Positions 42,099 through 57,293 of a DNA stretch of 64,000 bases are shown here, in pieces. Each line of letters opens with the position of its first letter. The first letter of the stretch is position 1. Source of the stretch: Pleurostoma richardsiae (Eukaryota; Ascomycota; Sordariomycetes; Calosphaeriales; Pleurostomataceae); the NCBI GenBank assembly GCA_030052745.1, contig JANBVO010000006.1, positions 868,001 through 932,000 of the forward strand, read 5' to 3'. The position numbers and the translations under genes are program-made. The notes under the pieces were generated by a model. The model saw nothing but the letters and a program-made list of their open reading frames with translations. It was not told the origin of the DNA and ran no database searches.

Positions 42099-44416
42099 AT
42101 GCCACCGTCCTGCTTTTGCCTGGCTTGTTGCATGTTGTTGCACGAGATACCATCCATGGTGCGGTTTATGATGTAAAGCACCTGTGTTTCCTTTGTATTT
42201 CCTATGTTTGGAGCCATTCAGCGAAGGCGTTTCTTCTCAATATCTTCCCCCATCATGCTTCGCCATCACCACCGTTACCGTCACATTGTTTAGTCAACCC
42301 TTCATCCCCCTCTTTCCCATTCTTACTGCTCACTTATGGCTGGTCATCGCCAACGAACGCGAACGAGATAAACGCCGTCTTTGCGACCGGGAAGCATGCT
42401 TACGACCAAATTTTTATGACCCCCTTCAATGAAGTGTATGACTGAATCTGTGCTTCTGAAAAAAGCGTTTCTTCCTCCCTCCAGCGGGATAAAAGGATGG
42501 GGCTATGCCGAACACGGGCTTTTTGGAGAGATGATTACTTTACGAATGTTTTGAGGAAGGAAAGAAAGAGCATGGGATGAAGCACACAGAGAGCATATAG
42601 AGTATATGCATGAGATTTTTGGCGTTTTGACGACAGGCTGCTCCAGGGACCCTCTCTGGGGAGCAAAGCAAAGCGGCAGCGCGATAGAGCTCGTCGCTGG
42701 TTCATTTCGCCGGTGGATGATTAGAGCTCATGATGTCTGGCTTCCAAGGCGAGTCTCGGCTCGGTGCAGAGGCTCTAGAGCATTCACTCATGTCTTCCTT
42801 CCCCGCGCAAGATATTATTGCCTTGTAGCTAGACCGGAGATCTGAAATTAGCAATCCAAACCGAATGAACGGCTTTTCTACCATTCGATCCTCGTGATTG
42901 CTCTTTGAATGGCTTTTTACTGTGTTTGACAGGGTAATCGCTCGAACCACGCGCCAAGGCCTGCAGATGACCTTCGCAATCCCCTAATCTGACAAGCTGC
43001 ATGTCAGACGGACACCTCCGTATCTCGTAGATTCAGCGCCCGGACGAGACGGGGAAAAGAGCAATGACGACATGTTTCTTGATAAGAGGTGGGTGGTTCG
43101 TCCGGCTTGTTCCAGCCTGTTTCTGCACTCGAGCTGCAAGGGGTGTCCCGGAGTAGTTCGGTTTCTGCGCCAGGGGTTTAAGTGCTGCCGGCCTTGGACG
43201 TGCTCGGACTGCTCCGGACTAGCGCTGGGATGTCGGAGTTGGTGGACCAGCGCGCCAAGTCCCTCAACGGCGAGCAACTCGCAACTGCAGCGAGACAGGA
43301 GCGTTTTGCTCTGAGACTGTTCAGCTACCATGCGGAATCAGATACATCAATCGGCTGTAGATCTCCAGTCCGGCTTCTGTCAATTTAAACGGTTCGTATG
43401 TAGAGCAACGGCGCTGTATGTTGACAGTCCGCCCAGCTGGCCCCGCATCTGTGCCTGTCATGTGCCATTTAGTTACCACAACACTCAAACTTCCCTTTCT
43501 CAAAGCGCCTCAGCATCTGTAACCTTCAGGTTCTCCACCAGTCTGCACAGATGATGGTGTCGCCGTGAGTATGGCGGCGTAATAACTCGATATCACCGTG
43601 GTCACACCCCTGGTCACACCCCCGAGTGCATGATCTAATCAGATGACGTCGGTCTGTCCGGGCGGTCACCGCTAAACTCGGCTGAGACTGAGGTGCGATG
43701 TCGCAACAGCAACCCCGCATTCCGTGGTTGACAAGAGGCCCGTGCAGCAAGGAGGGAATCTCCGTGTCCGTGAGTCCTTTGGCTAACGCAGCTGTCTCAC
43801 TCATCTCGTTGCAGGGCTTTTTTTTGCGTTTATGACCTTCCGGATCCGAGATAGGAGCGAAAAGACGATGGCATTTCCCGGGCAATGTAGGAGGGAGGAA
43901 ATGAGAAGATTTTGATGGAACAAGCATTTCTGCATGACAAGGCTGGATACGTACTGTATGATGTGGGAGACTCGGAGCCGAGGTATCTGACCGGTTTGCG
44001 ACACTTTACAGTACTATTCATATCTTAGTTATCACGACGATGGATTGGCGAGGGTTTAGTCTTATCGGCGCCCAGGTCATGCCCGAGTCTGTTGGTCCCT
44101 CACCACCACTGGTATCATCACGTCACGTCTTGAACACACCGAGTGAGGAGGCTGGGAAATGAGTGACCATGCTTGACGATAATGAGGATTAGAAAATGAA
44201 GGTCGTAAGAAGGAGCAAGGAAACCATGGACTCATTGTTGGGTTTGCTATACCAGCAACAACGAGAACACCAGGTGAAGCCATACAAACACTTGCCAGCC
44301 TCAACCTCCAAAGGTGGCTGAGGTCCAGCCACTTTACGGTCATGCAAGTCCCTGGTACAGGGTTCTGTAGGTGGCTGCGTGCGTGATTGATCGTACCACT
44401 ACTTGCGGCGGTGGTT

Positions 44417-44445
44417 GGTTCTGGAATGAGCTTCTCCGTTCCGGA
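44417..44445. promoter_or_regulatory. Heat-shock-element-like cluster
   Basis: The inverted pair TTC-tg-GAA is followed by further TTC units and a TTCcgGA pair, about 370 bases before the polyubiquitin ATG. Polyubiquitin genes are commonly heat-shock induced. The spacing between the pairs is irregular, so this is a candidate only. Confidence 0.3.
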
Positions 44446-44531
44446 GCCAGCCGGGTCCCTGCTCTTTCGGGCGACTCGCTGATGAATCACTTCCCGGATT
44501 TGCTGGACCCACTGTTAGAGGCGCTACGTAA

Positions 44532-45812
<1,281 letters not shown>

Positions 45813-46395
45813 TTGGGGGAACTCCGATATCATGAATGACTGGTTGTTTGGCGTTTTCATGGTACACGACCTTGACGTCTGGGGATATCACATGGCATTC
45901 AAGGGATTCATAGGCATTTCTGCATCAGACGATGCCCTGAATAGACCAGATTTCTGAGGTCTACAAGACAGTTCCTTGTATCGTAAACTTACTCGTGATT
46001 CAAAATATGTGATTGTGTGGTTCCTAAGCCGTGCATCTCTCACCCGCGACACGAATGGCGGGGTTCGCTATCAGCTCGAAGTTTCCACTGAGCAGACGTG
46101 CTTTTCCCATCTTCAGAATTCTTCTTATTAGTCACCGGTGCCGCCTGGCACAATAGTGTCTGAGTCGTTCTACTTTTCACCTGCAGTGTTGTCATATAGA
46201 TTTCTCTCCTTACACATTATGCCCCCCTTCCGAAGCATTCGACTGGAAGTAATATTACCTCCTTGAGAACCTGGCGTAGCGGCTGTTGCCACCAAACGTC
46301 CTCCATCACGCAACAACCATCACAGTTCCGCCCAAGAAAGCCGCCAGCGCGGCCTAAGCTTCAGGCCTTGCGGCTGTGACACGAAACCGTGGGCT
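45813..46395. other. Spacer, polyubiquitin to RING protein
   Basis: The 583 bases hold the AT-rich 3' flank of ubi4 and the promoter of the next gene. No gene is seen. Confidence 0.6.
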
Positions 46396-48711
46396 ATGCC
46401 TTCATACTTCTACCACCTGAAGTTCGAGCTATACCCGAGTCCAGACCCGTCGTCCAGCAAGCAGCAGACCCAGGACGAGCACATCTGGCTGCCGACGCGC
46501 GGAGCCAGCATCTTTGACGACCTCCCTTCGCACCCGCGCAGAAAACGAGACGCACGACCCTCGAAGACACAGACAGGCTCTCAGAGCAGCACCAGCAGCA
46601 CCATCAGCGGCGGCAGCGCCGCGCACGACCCAGGCAGCCGCCCGCGACCGCCTCGCGTCATCGACTGCGGCGCCTCGCGCGCGCCCGTCGCGGCGGCGGA
46701 CGACGACCGCAAGTTCGAGTTCCTCACCGAGCGGCAGTGGCGCGAGAGGTCCAAGAGCTTCCCGCCGCCGGGGTTCGCCGCCGGGCTGGGCCCACGCACC
46801 GCGACGAGGGACTGGAGGTTCGGGCGCCTGAACATCGAGAGCTTCGACATGGCGGGGGACGCGGCCCACGAGGGCAAGGAGAAGACGTCACCGGGGGGAT
46901 ACTTTGGCAGTGGATCGGATGCGGCTGGCGACGCGCACGCCGCGCCCGCGGCCTCGCTGGGGCCGAATCTGGGAGGGGCGGGCCAGGCGACGCGGGCGAG
47001 GTACGTCCCGCTGGAGACGAAGAACACGGAGGTGGGCTGGGGAATCGTGCATCTATACCGGGAGAGCGAGGAGAGCCGCGCCCTGAGCGCTCCGCCGCCG
47101 CCACTGCAGGCTTCTGGAGGTGAAGGGGAGGGCCCGGAAGAGGACGACTGCACGATCCTCTGCATACCTGCTGTCCCGAGCTATCTGTCGCCGAGCGACT
47201 TCCTTGGCTTTGTCGGCGAGAAATGGCGGGGGGACGTGACACACTACAGAATGGTTATGACGAGTCGCATGAACCGGTACATGGTCCTCATGAAGTTCAG
47301 AGACAATAAGAGGGCACGGGAATGGAGGAAGGAGTTTGACGGGAAAGTGTTCAACAGCATGGAGGTGAGCCAACCTGATTGTCACTGTGCCCTGCTCTGG
47401 ATGTGATGCTAACTAGAACAGGCCGAGATCTGTCATGTCACCTTCATCAAGTCGATCACCGTGGAACAGCCATCACGGCCCAGGGATGGCTCCTCAAATA
47501 TCGGCGGGGACCCGTTCGCATCGTCATCCTCCGGGGCGGTGGTCAACTCGCTCAAGCCCCTACCACCTCCGACGCCGAACCTCATAGAGCTGCCCACCTG
47601 CCCCGTTTGCCTGGAGCGCATGGACGACACGACCGGTCTGATGACCATTATCTGCCAGCATGTCTTCCACTGCACGTGCCTCCAGACATGGAAGGGCTCC
47701 GGCTGCCCCGTCTGCCGCGCTACGAATCCCATCCCGGCATCCGACCCCGACAACCCCTATAGCCGACCCTTCGGCTCCGGGCCCGTCTCGAACATGTGTA
47801 GCGTGTGCGACACCACCGACGACCTATGGATCTGCCTCATCTGCGGCAACGTGGGCTGCGGACGCTACAAGGGCGGGCACGCCAAGGAGCACTGGAAGGA
47901 CACGGCGCACAGCTTCAGCCTGGAGCTGGAGACACAGCACGTCTGGGACTACGCGGGCGACATGTGGGTGCACCGGCTGATCCGCGACAAGGGCGACGGC
48001 AAGGTCGTCGAGCTGCCGAGCCACGGCCGCGGGGCCGCGCCGCCCAACGGCCAGGGCGGGGACGGCGGCGGCGGCGGCGACACGGACACCATCAACAGCA
48101 ACAGCAACCGGGAGGATGCGGACGTGGTGCCGCGCGCCAAGCTCGACCGCATCGGCCTCGAGTACACGCACCTGCTGACCAGCCAGCTGGAGAGCCAGCG
48201 GGTCTACTTCGAGGAGATGGTCAACAAGGCCGCCGACAAGGCGGCCAAGGCGTCGGCGGCGGCCGAGGCGGCAGCGCAGCAGGCGCAGGCGGCGCTGCGG
48301 GAGCTCTCGGCGCTAAGGGCGGAGCACGCGGCGCTGAAGGAGCAGGCGGTCCCGGCCTTGGAGCGCGAGGTGGAGCGGGAGCGGCGGCGGGCGGACAAGG
48401 CGGCGGAGCTGGCGCGGGGGCTGGGCCGGTCGCTGCAGGAGGAGAAGCGGGTAGGGGAGGGCCTGATGGAGCGGATCGGGCACATCACGGGGGAGCTGGG
48501 GGCGGTGAGGGCGGAGGTAGAGCGGCTGAGGGGGGAGAACGAGGAGCTGAAAGAGACGAACAGGGACCTGACCATGTTCATCAGCGGGCAGGAGAAGCTG
48601 CGGGAGCTGGAGGAGGAGGGCAAGGTGGAGCAGGGGGAGGTGGAGGCCGGGACGGTGAGCGTGCCGGAGGAGAAGAAGAAGGGGAAGGGCAAGGGCAAGG
48701 GGAGGAGGTAG
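46396..48711 (+). CDS. BRAP2/ETP1-like RING and ZnF-UBP protein
   Basis: Exons 46396-47364 and 47422-48711 give 752 residues. The order is the BRAP2 family's: an N-terminal BRAP2 domain (TILCIPAVPSYLSPSDFLGF to about residue 333), RING-H2 (CPVC at 383-386 to CPVC about 418), ZnF-UBP (MCSVCDTTDDLWICLICGNV with GCGRYKGGHAKEHW), and then a long coiled coil rich in Ala, Glu and Arg to a Lys/Gly tail. Animal BRAP2 is a ubiquitin ligase that tunes Ras signalling; yeast Etp1 acts in the ethanol response. The ZnF-UBP fold binds the free C terminus of ubiquitin. Residues 35-230 before the BRAP2 domain are disordered and longer than in yeast. It lies head to tail behind the polyubiquitin gene. Confidence 0.93.
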
Positions 48712-49642
48712 TCTGCGTTTCTAGGGTTCTTATCTTCCTGCTCAAGACCGGCATATGGGTCAGCATGCGGGAAATAGAGCTTCGTTTATCAATGAACTGG
48801 CCGCTCGTGAGCTGTTGCTGCTGTGTGTGGTCGTGCGCCGGGAGAACTCTCAGAACGAATAGGGGGGAACTGAGGAAGGGATAAGGAGCAAAAAGTTCGC
48901 ACGCCTCACCGATCCGAGGGGAGGTCGGCGCCAAAAAACCAGCCTGTACGGTGTTTTTCTCCGGTGCGGGAGTTAAACTCGCGTCTTGTTGATTTGTTGT
49001 CCTCCGATCGGCTACGTTCTCTGTACTAGCTCCTCCACGCGTCTGGGTTTGATCTGAAGTGTGTTCGGCACCCGCCACCAGACACTCACTTTTGGCTCTA
49101 ATTCGGTATATAAGCACCGGTAGTGGAAATCCTCACGATGTGTCTAGGGCGCATCTCCCTGTACCTGAAACGGGCACATAGATGCCCGGGAGTGTGTGAT
49201 GAGATCTCCAGCATCACAGCAACCTCGCCGGAGGCTGGAGCTCCGGATTAGCACATGCCACGCACTTTGGACCTCCAACAACGGTGTAAATGTAGTTCTC
49301 GCCGCGACCATCTTGTCCCACAGCTTAGACGGAATGTGGCGAAATATGATATCTGCTGTTCTCTCGATAATATCAAGGCGTCCCAGGACGCATCTAGGTA
49401 GCGGTCTATCTAGCCAGCTGTCTGCACAGGAGGATGCCAGGGATAAGACAGACAGACCAAGGGCTCAACAATGCCAGGGAAATAGGCACTTGTTATATTG
49501 TTTGAGACTACCACCCCTGTGCGAGTAGAACCATCTACTCCATCATCTTTTTGGCTTCTCTCCTTCTTGTACAGTGAGCCATAGTTATGCTTCCCCATAC
49601 CTCTCAAAACCAACCTACCTCATACGCCCAGCAACCCCAGCC
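48712..49642. other. Convergent spacer, RING protein and esterase
   Basis: Both neighbours end here. The 931 bases contain no domain-bearing frame. Confidence 0.6.
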
Positions 49643-51647
<2,005 letters not shown>

Positions 51648-53044
51648 ATTTATTTGGCAGCTTTCTAAGATTCACGACAAGCAGGGCTGTCTCGACCTCG
51701 AGAGGGGTGTTCAGGGCAGGAGAGTGTAGTGAACCCCCTTATATAGACGAGAGACCGTCCTACAACTCTCGCTTGATGCTTGCACTTTCTGATCATCATC
51801 ACCAGCTTCGGACCCGGCACGCCCAAAAGATAGCCCCTCTTTGACCCGGGGGTTCTGCGGCGGTGGCGGCCATGAGGCTTAGTCCGCACTCCAAGCGCAA
51901 AGTCTTCTCGCCAAAGGGCAGGCAGCATGCATCCGAGATCCGGGGACCCCACAGTCTGCTGTTCCCCCGCATGGTCCCAGAGCCGGAAGCCAGGGAATCA
52001 GGAAAACCAGCTGGCCCAGAGCAGAATATGGCAAAGGTCCGGCCCTTTCTCGGTCATCTCGAGAGGGGAAGCTCTACTAGAGATTCCTAGGTGTATCCTT
52101 GTATGCGGGTGCGTGATGACGGCAGTCTTGGCTAGATGGTCAACCCGGATGGTCGAGTTGGTGGTCAACTTCACCGGGAGCTGTGAATGACAAGATGTGA
52201 ATCTGCAGGACGAGGAGTGTTATGCGGGAGTGGTGTATTTAAACACCTACGGCAGCCCACGGCAGTCTGTCTGAGTGTCCGCGGCACTGCGTCGTCATCA
52301 GCGCTTGCCGGATCATACCGAGAGACCAGGGAGGACTCCTAGTCTTCTGGGTGTGTATCAGGATATTCAACTATGGCGAGTTACCGCCAGTTCGGACTTG
52401 CCCCACACGAACACAGGGTGCCGGTTTTAGTGTGCTGCTAATTAACTTACGGACTAGGCCTGGTAAACTTCCTGGGGGAGCGTTGATAGGCTAACCTTAA
52501 CTCTAAGTTTCGCACACACTGAAGTAGCCTACCCAGGCATCCAACTATATAGGGATTGGTGCTCACAACTTCACAAGTCGCCTTTGGGAGTCAAGTGCAC
52601 GCGTACTCCTAGACGTCTCCTCATTTTGGTAGGTCTTTCTGTAGGTATGGTAGCTGAGAAAATCGAAGAGTATATGCGACAAAATACTGTCTGGTAGGTA
52701 ACAGAGAAATGTTGCTTCCCATCACACAGTTGGTCAGGAACAGCGCTTTATGTCTAGTAATTTCTCAACCCTCCTACTGCGACTTATACTATCAATATGC
52801 TATGACTGTCTGAATCCTTCTAGGAATTATTCAATCTAGGAGATCGATGCGGATGTCACCGACATGTCTTGTACGGTTAGTTTGCGGTGCTGGCAGTATT
52901 CCCTTGTCTAGGAGATTGGCAATGCAATCGTCAACGTCAAGATTGCCTACAGCATAGTCGAGAGCATATCGCGTTCATCGCTCTTCGCGGTGCGGCACTG
53001 AAGTTTTCTATTTCTAAAGTCCTTTACCACGCAGAGTTCTCTGG
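51648..53044. other. Spacer with onset of AT-richer DNA
   Basis: The 1.4 kb upstream of the esterase becomes visibly AT-richer after about 52.4 kb. No gene is recognised. Confidence 0.5.
51739..51745 (-). promoter_or_regulatory. TATA box of carboxylesterase
   Basis: TATATAA on the minus strand lies about 95 bases upstream of the esterase ATG, a good TATA position. Confidence 0.5.
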
Positions 53045-54607
53045 ATGATATTACATTTCTTGGCCAATATGTTAATATGGGAAACGCTCGCTGATGGCGT
53101 AGCTAGGCATCAACGAAGTACCAAACCAGTACTTACAAGGGGTGAACAAGAAGAGCACAATTGTATACTATCAACCGTCGACTGTCCCCGCGATCTCCAC
53201 TCTCTCATCTCGGCGTCTGCCGTATGCTTCCGTACCTTCATATGTTCTCCGAAGCACATCCTATCCTCAGTCCTCAGGAATGCCATCCTGCCAGAAGCAA
53301 TCCCCCACGCGCTTGCTGCAATCAGCGTGCCGATCGCTCCTGCGGACTCGGCCGCTCCTGCGCCTCATCAGGGAGTCGAAGCCTTCTTAAATGACTGCTT
53401 CACCGGGAGGCCATTTGGCTTTCCCACTACCAGAAGCGAAGTTGTTCGCCTCAGTCGCCTTTATCTTCGGGTCGTTCGTCTCACAGATGACTATGCAGCT
53501 CAAGTCTTCCAGGCCCTGGAAACCCTAAATCAGCCGAGGCGCGACGTCAATGTCTTTGGTCCTGGGCGCCCGGCCAGAAAGTCACCGACAACTCCATCCT
53601 TATCTCACACCGAGCAAGCACGCTTTCAGAGGGCTTTCTTCCGCTACGAGATCTACTGCAAGGCCTTTCCGCCCGACCCCGACTCGCAGACCCGATCACT
53701 GTTCGGAAAGCAAGCGCAGTTCGACCTGTTCATCGCCAAACTCCAGGGCTGGGAAGTAGAGGAGATGAGCTGTATTCACAACTATCTCTCAACTCTTGTC
53801 GGTCGAGCTTGAAGACCGAGTCGTGGCCATTGTCCTGACTTCCGTTAATGTCAACCAAACCGGATCGTCGGCGAGAGCTTCATCCCCCAGCTCTTCAAAA
53901 GTGTCAAGCCTTGGACATCTGCCGGCCGCTGGCCATGATGTTGAGACAGAAATGCAATCTACGGCATTGCAATCAAAAGTGGCTGGTGACAGTGTAGATG
54001 ATGACGACGAACAGAACCTCAAGACAATGAGACAGCGCTGGAGAACTTCGACTCTCTAGAATTCCGCGGACTCAACCTATTTTCCCGGGATGGAAGACTC
54101 AAGTCATCTCGCTGGATCAGCTATCTATGCTCCCTTGGCTTAGATTTTGTCTACGATCTTCTCTTAGCCGACGTGGAAGGACAAAAGCGGATCATCTTGT
54201 CCAACACTCCCTCCTGGCGCGAATTTCTTCCAGACGCTCTTGACTGGGCCGCCAAAAACGATGACTCCCTGCCAGACAAGTCTGCATGGGGCTCCGAATC
54301 AGCACTGCACTGCAATCTAGGCTGGGTCCAGTTCAAGCTCCATGAGTATGGGGCCTATCCACGGAGCTTCCAAAACACACCTCTTCGGACACAAGGCTAT
54401 GTGTTCTGGGACGCCGAGCGCATCCGACATCCTGCGGTGGGCAAGTCTCTAGAGAATGCTCGCGACATGGATCCAGATGAAGTCGACGATATTTTCGATC
54501 GCTCGCTCCGCCAGAGTACCGAGGAGAGATTACGAGGCATACGAATTGCCAGGGCTGAGATGGCACGGTTTACACAGGAGTTCTGTTCCACCTATTCGAT
54601 CTGGTAG
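53045..54607 (+). pseudogene. F-box-like fungal protein gene with frame changes
   Basis: The first frame (53045-53812) has an F-box-like start, ILSTVDCPRDLHSLISASAV, then RNAILPEAIPHALAA and a helical region. A second frame (about 53800-54059) continues sensibly with VELEDRVVAIVLT and an acidic linker. The first frame is re-entered at about 54005-54059 with FRGLNLFSRDGRLKSSRWI and runs to the stop at 54607. Many Pezizomycotina carry such proteins of about 500 residues, function unknown. The switch near 53800 looks like one extra base, and the return near 54030 restores frame. A 3n intron between the two outer parts is the alternative, but the middle reads as coding. Either the gene is decaying or the assembly has two small errors. 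The N-terminus is uncertain. Confidence 0.5.
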
Positions 54608-54943
54608 CCGTGGAGTACGTGAGAATTAGGATAAGAAGCCGGTTAACCGTGATTTCGAAGCCGCTTCCTCACTCGTCTATTCTCGAAAATCAGTGAACTC
54701 TGCTATCCTAAGCCTGCCTGAGGAGCACGCGGATGACGCGGTAGCAGACTGTCAGTAGCCGGGGTAATCTGGGGCAGCTTCTAGGAGCGCAACGTTTATC
54801 GTCGAAATATCATGATTGTAGAGGTATGAAAGACCATTCATTCGCAAAGTTCGCGTGTAACTATAGAAAGACTAGCATAAAGATGAGGCGGGTTGAAGCA
54901 GAAGATAAGGCGCAGAATCTGAGTCTCTCAGTGTCGGGACGAT
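54608..54943. other. Short spacer
   Basis: The 336 bases lie between the tails of the F-box-like gene and the MFS symporter. Nothing else is seen. Confidence 0.6.
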
Positions 54944-56649
54944 TTAAAGCAAGTAGCGGAAATGGAGTTGCTCGAAGTCCGTAAGGCCAAGGAACTTTGC
55001 CCTCTCTACCTCTTCGGTAATCTCGGCTGTATTGTTGCTTGCCTGGACGCGATCGCGCCTCTTGTTCTCGCGCCAGTTGACATATCTAATGATCAAGAGA
55101 ATGCATGCGGACGCGCCATACATGATGGCGACCATCAACTTCCCACTGTGATACTCCGGAGCTTCCTTGGACCGGAAGGTCTGGGGACCAATCCAGTTAC
55201 CCGCACCATAGGCGAGGATTTGAAGCCCGTTGACGGTAGCCTTCTTGGTGTACCCGAGAGTGTTGTTCGAAATCATGACCATAACAAGGCCCCAGGCCGA
55301 GCCGGAGACGCTGATCATGTAGTAGCCGATGAGCAGTCCCGCCTGCGCTGTCTTGGGAAGTACGATCATCAGGATCCCACCCACCATAGGGAAGAGGATA
55401 GCAATGAACGCGGGGAAAGATCTGTCCCTGTACTTGTCTGAAATCCAAGTGAAGATCAACTTTCCACCAAGGTCGAAAATACCGGAAGGGGCGCCAAGCA
55501 AGAGTGAGAGTCTGTCCCCGAAGCCGAACGACTTGATGGTCAAAGAGCCGAACGTCGTAATACCGCCGTTCGGAATATTCATAAGAAGCGAAAACAGCAC
55601 GTAGAGGTATGTCCTGGGGTCTTTGAAAGCCTCGAAGAACTGATACCACTTCCATGTTCGGTCGCCCATTCCCTGGAAGTTGTCACGTATTCGCTGAGCT
55701 GCAATGACCTTCTCCTTCTTGTCGAGAAACCTAGCGTTGATGACATTGTCTGGCATGTACCAGAAGCAGAAGCATCCGGTGACGGTCGTCAGAAGTCCGA
55801 AAATGAGGAACAGGATCTTCCAAGATGCGATCTCGGAGTTGGTGACAGCGGATAGGCCATAACCGACGGCTGCCATGACAATAAGAGTGATGCCGTTGCA
55901 GCTGAGCCAGTAGCCCATCCTGCGACCCTGTTCGGCCTGCTTATACCACATAGACGTGATGATGACGAACGCTGGAGTTACAGTCGCTTCGAAAAGACCC
56001 AGCAAGAACCGAACAGTTAAGAGACCTCCGTAGCTGGAGACGGCGGCATGAACGGTCAGAACGATGCCCCAGCCAATGATGTTGACCGATGTATATTTGG
56101 CCACCGGCAGCCGTCTGAGGAGATATGTGGTCGGGAATCTGTAATTGTTGAACAACTTGAACAAACTGTGACGAGGAATTGGGATAGTCTTACTCGTAAA
56201 GGATATAACCGGCATAAAAGATACTGGAGGCCCAGCTGTACTGCTGGGAGTTGGGGTTTAAGTGAGTATCGGTCCGGATGCCCATCAAAGAAGCGTAATT
56301 CAAGCTGATCTTGTCGGCGAATTGAATAGCATAGATCCAGCACATCAGAGGGAGTATGTGCCAGTCGATCTTCCTGAGCACGGCACGTTCTTCCTCAGCG
56401 CTAAAAGTTGTCACTTCACCGCCAGTGACGACCATCGCCGGGTCGATATCCTTGTCATAGACATTCTTCTCTATGATGGATCCTTCGCCCTCGGTGCGAA
56501 CGCGAGTGATCTCTGGTTGATTTCCCTCCCCAGAAACGCTCTTGTCGGTCGTCTTCCTGGGATAATTGTCAGATCATTCGGTACATACCTCGTGACGGAC
56601 TATAACAGCGGTTGCATAGGCAGCAGGTTTGAACTCACAAGCTATCCAT
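54944..56649 (-). CDS. MFS anion:cation symporter (allantoate-permease-like)
   Basis: Exons 56649-56639 (11 bases), 56556-56194 and 56138-54944 give 522 residues. A polar head of about 65 residues precedes LRKIDWHILPLMCWIY and FADKISLNYASLMGI, the signature start of the Dal5/TNA1/Liz1 family. RFLLGLFEATVTPAF and MWYKQAEQGRRMGYW further on are hallmarks. It should import a small organic anion such as a ureide, vitamin or amide through 12 helices at the plasma membrane. The tiny first exon was placed because ATGGATAGCTT plus GTGAGT joins in phase to the downstream head. It is divergently arranged with a 2-oxoglutarate oxygenase, 644 bases apart. Confidence 0.92.
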
Positions 56650-57293
56650 TGTCAAAGAGCTAGTCCACGAACTAAGTCTCGAGGTCCAAGGTCGTTCGTA
56701 AAGGACGAGGTGTTCTGGGACGAGAGCTTGGTACGTCTCCAACCATGGAGCCCTAGAACATTGGGGCTTTAAATGTTTACCATCAGCCAAACGATATGTT
56801 ATCTCTTGCTAAGGATGTTCCGTCGTTTCCTGAGGTGATGTTGGTGCAAGCCTAGTTCTGGCCTGCCGGGGTCGCGATAACGTCTTCATTTTGGTGGAGC
56901 TCCATTTAATTCCCTCTTTCCGGTGGGAGCCTCACACCCATGACATATCCGGGCTGATAACGACGTAGCCATGTCATGATACGACGAAGTTTACGCACGG
57001 GATACTTCCTGTACGAAATCCTGGCTTCGATCAACTCAGCTGCTCCGTTGTGTTGCTTCGATGGGAGTGCCATCTGATAACGTGGTGGCGCTCCACACGG
57101 CATTTGATGGCCGATGGAGCTCTATCGGCTTCCTGATAACATCCTATCGGCGGTTTCCACGATAATATTTGAAATATGCGTTGTGAGAAGTGTTGGCTTC
57201 ATAAACGATAGATTCCAAATCGGATGAGTTTCAACACGTCTGCGGGCTTCAACTATCAATACACAATCACAATATACAGTGACAAAAACAATC
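56650..57293. other. Shared divergent promoter, symporter and oxygenase
   Basis: The 644 bases between two divergent ATGs probably drive both genes. GATAA-type sequences occur several times, for example at about 56875, 56954, 57076 and 57135 on one strand or the other. These would suit nitrogen-regulated GATA factors, but such short sites also arise by chance. Confidence 0.4.
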
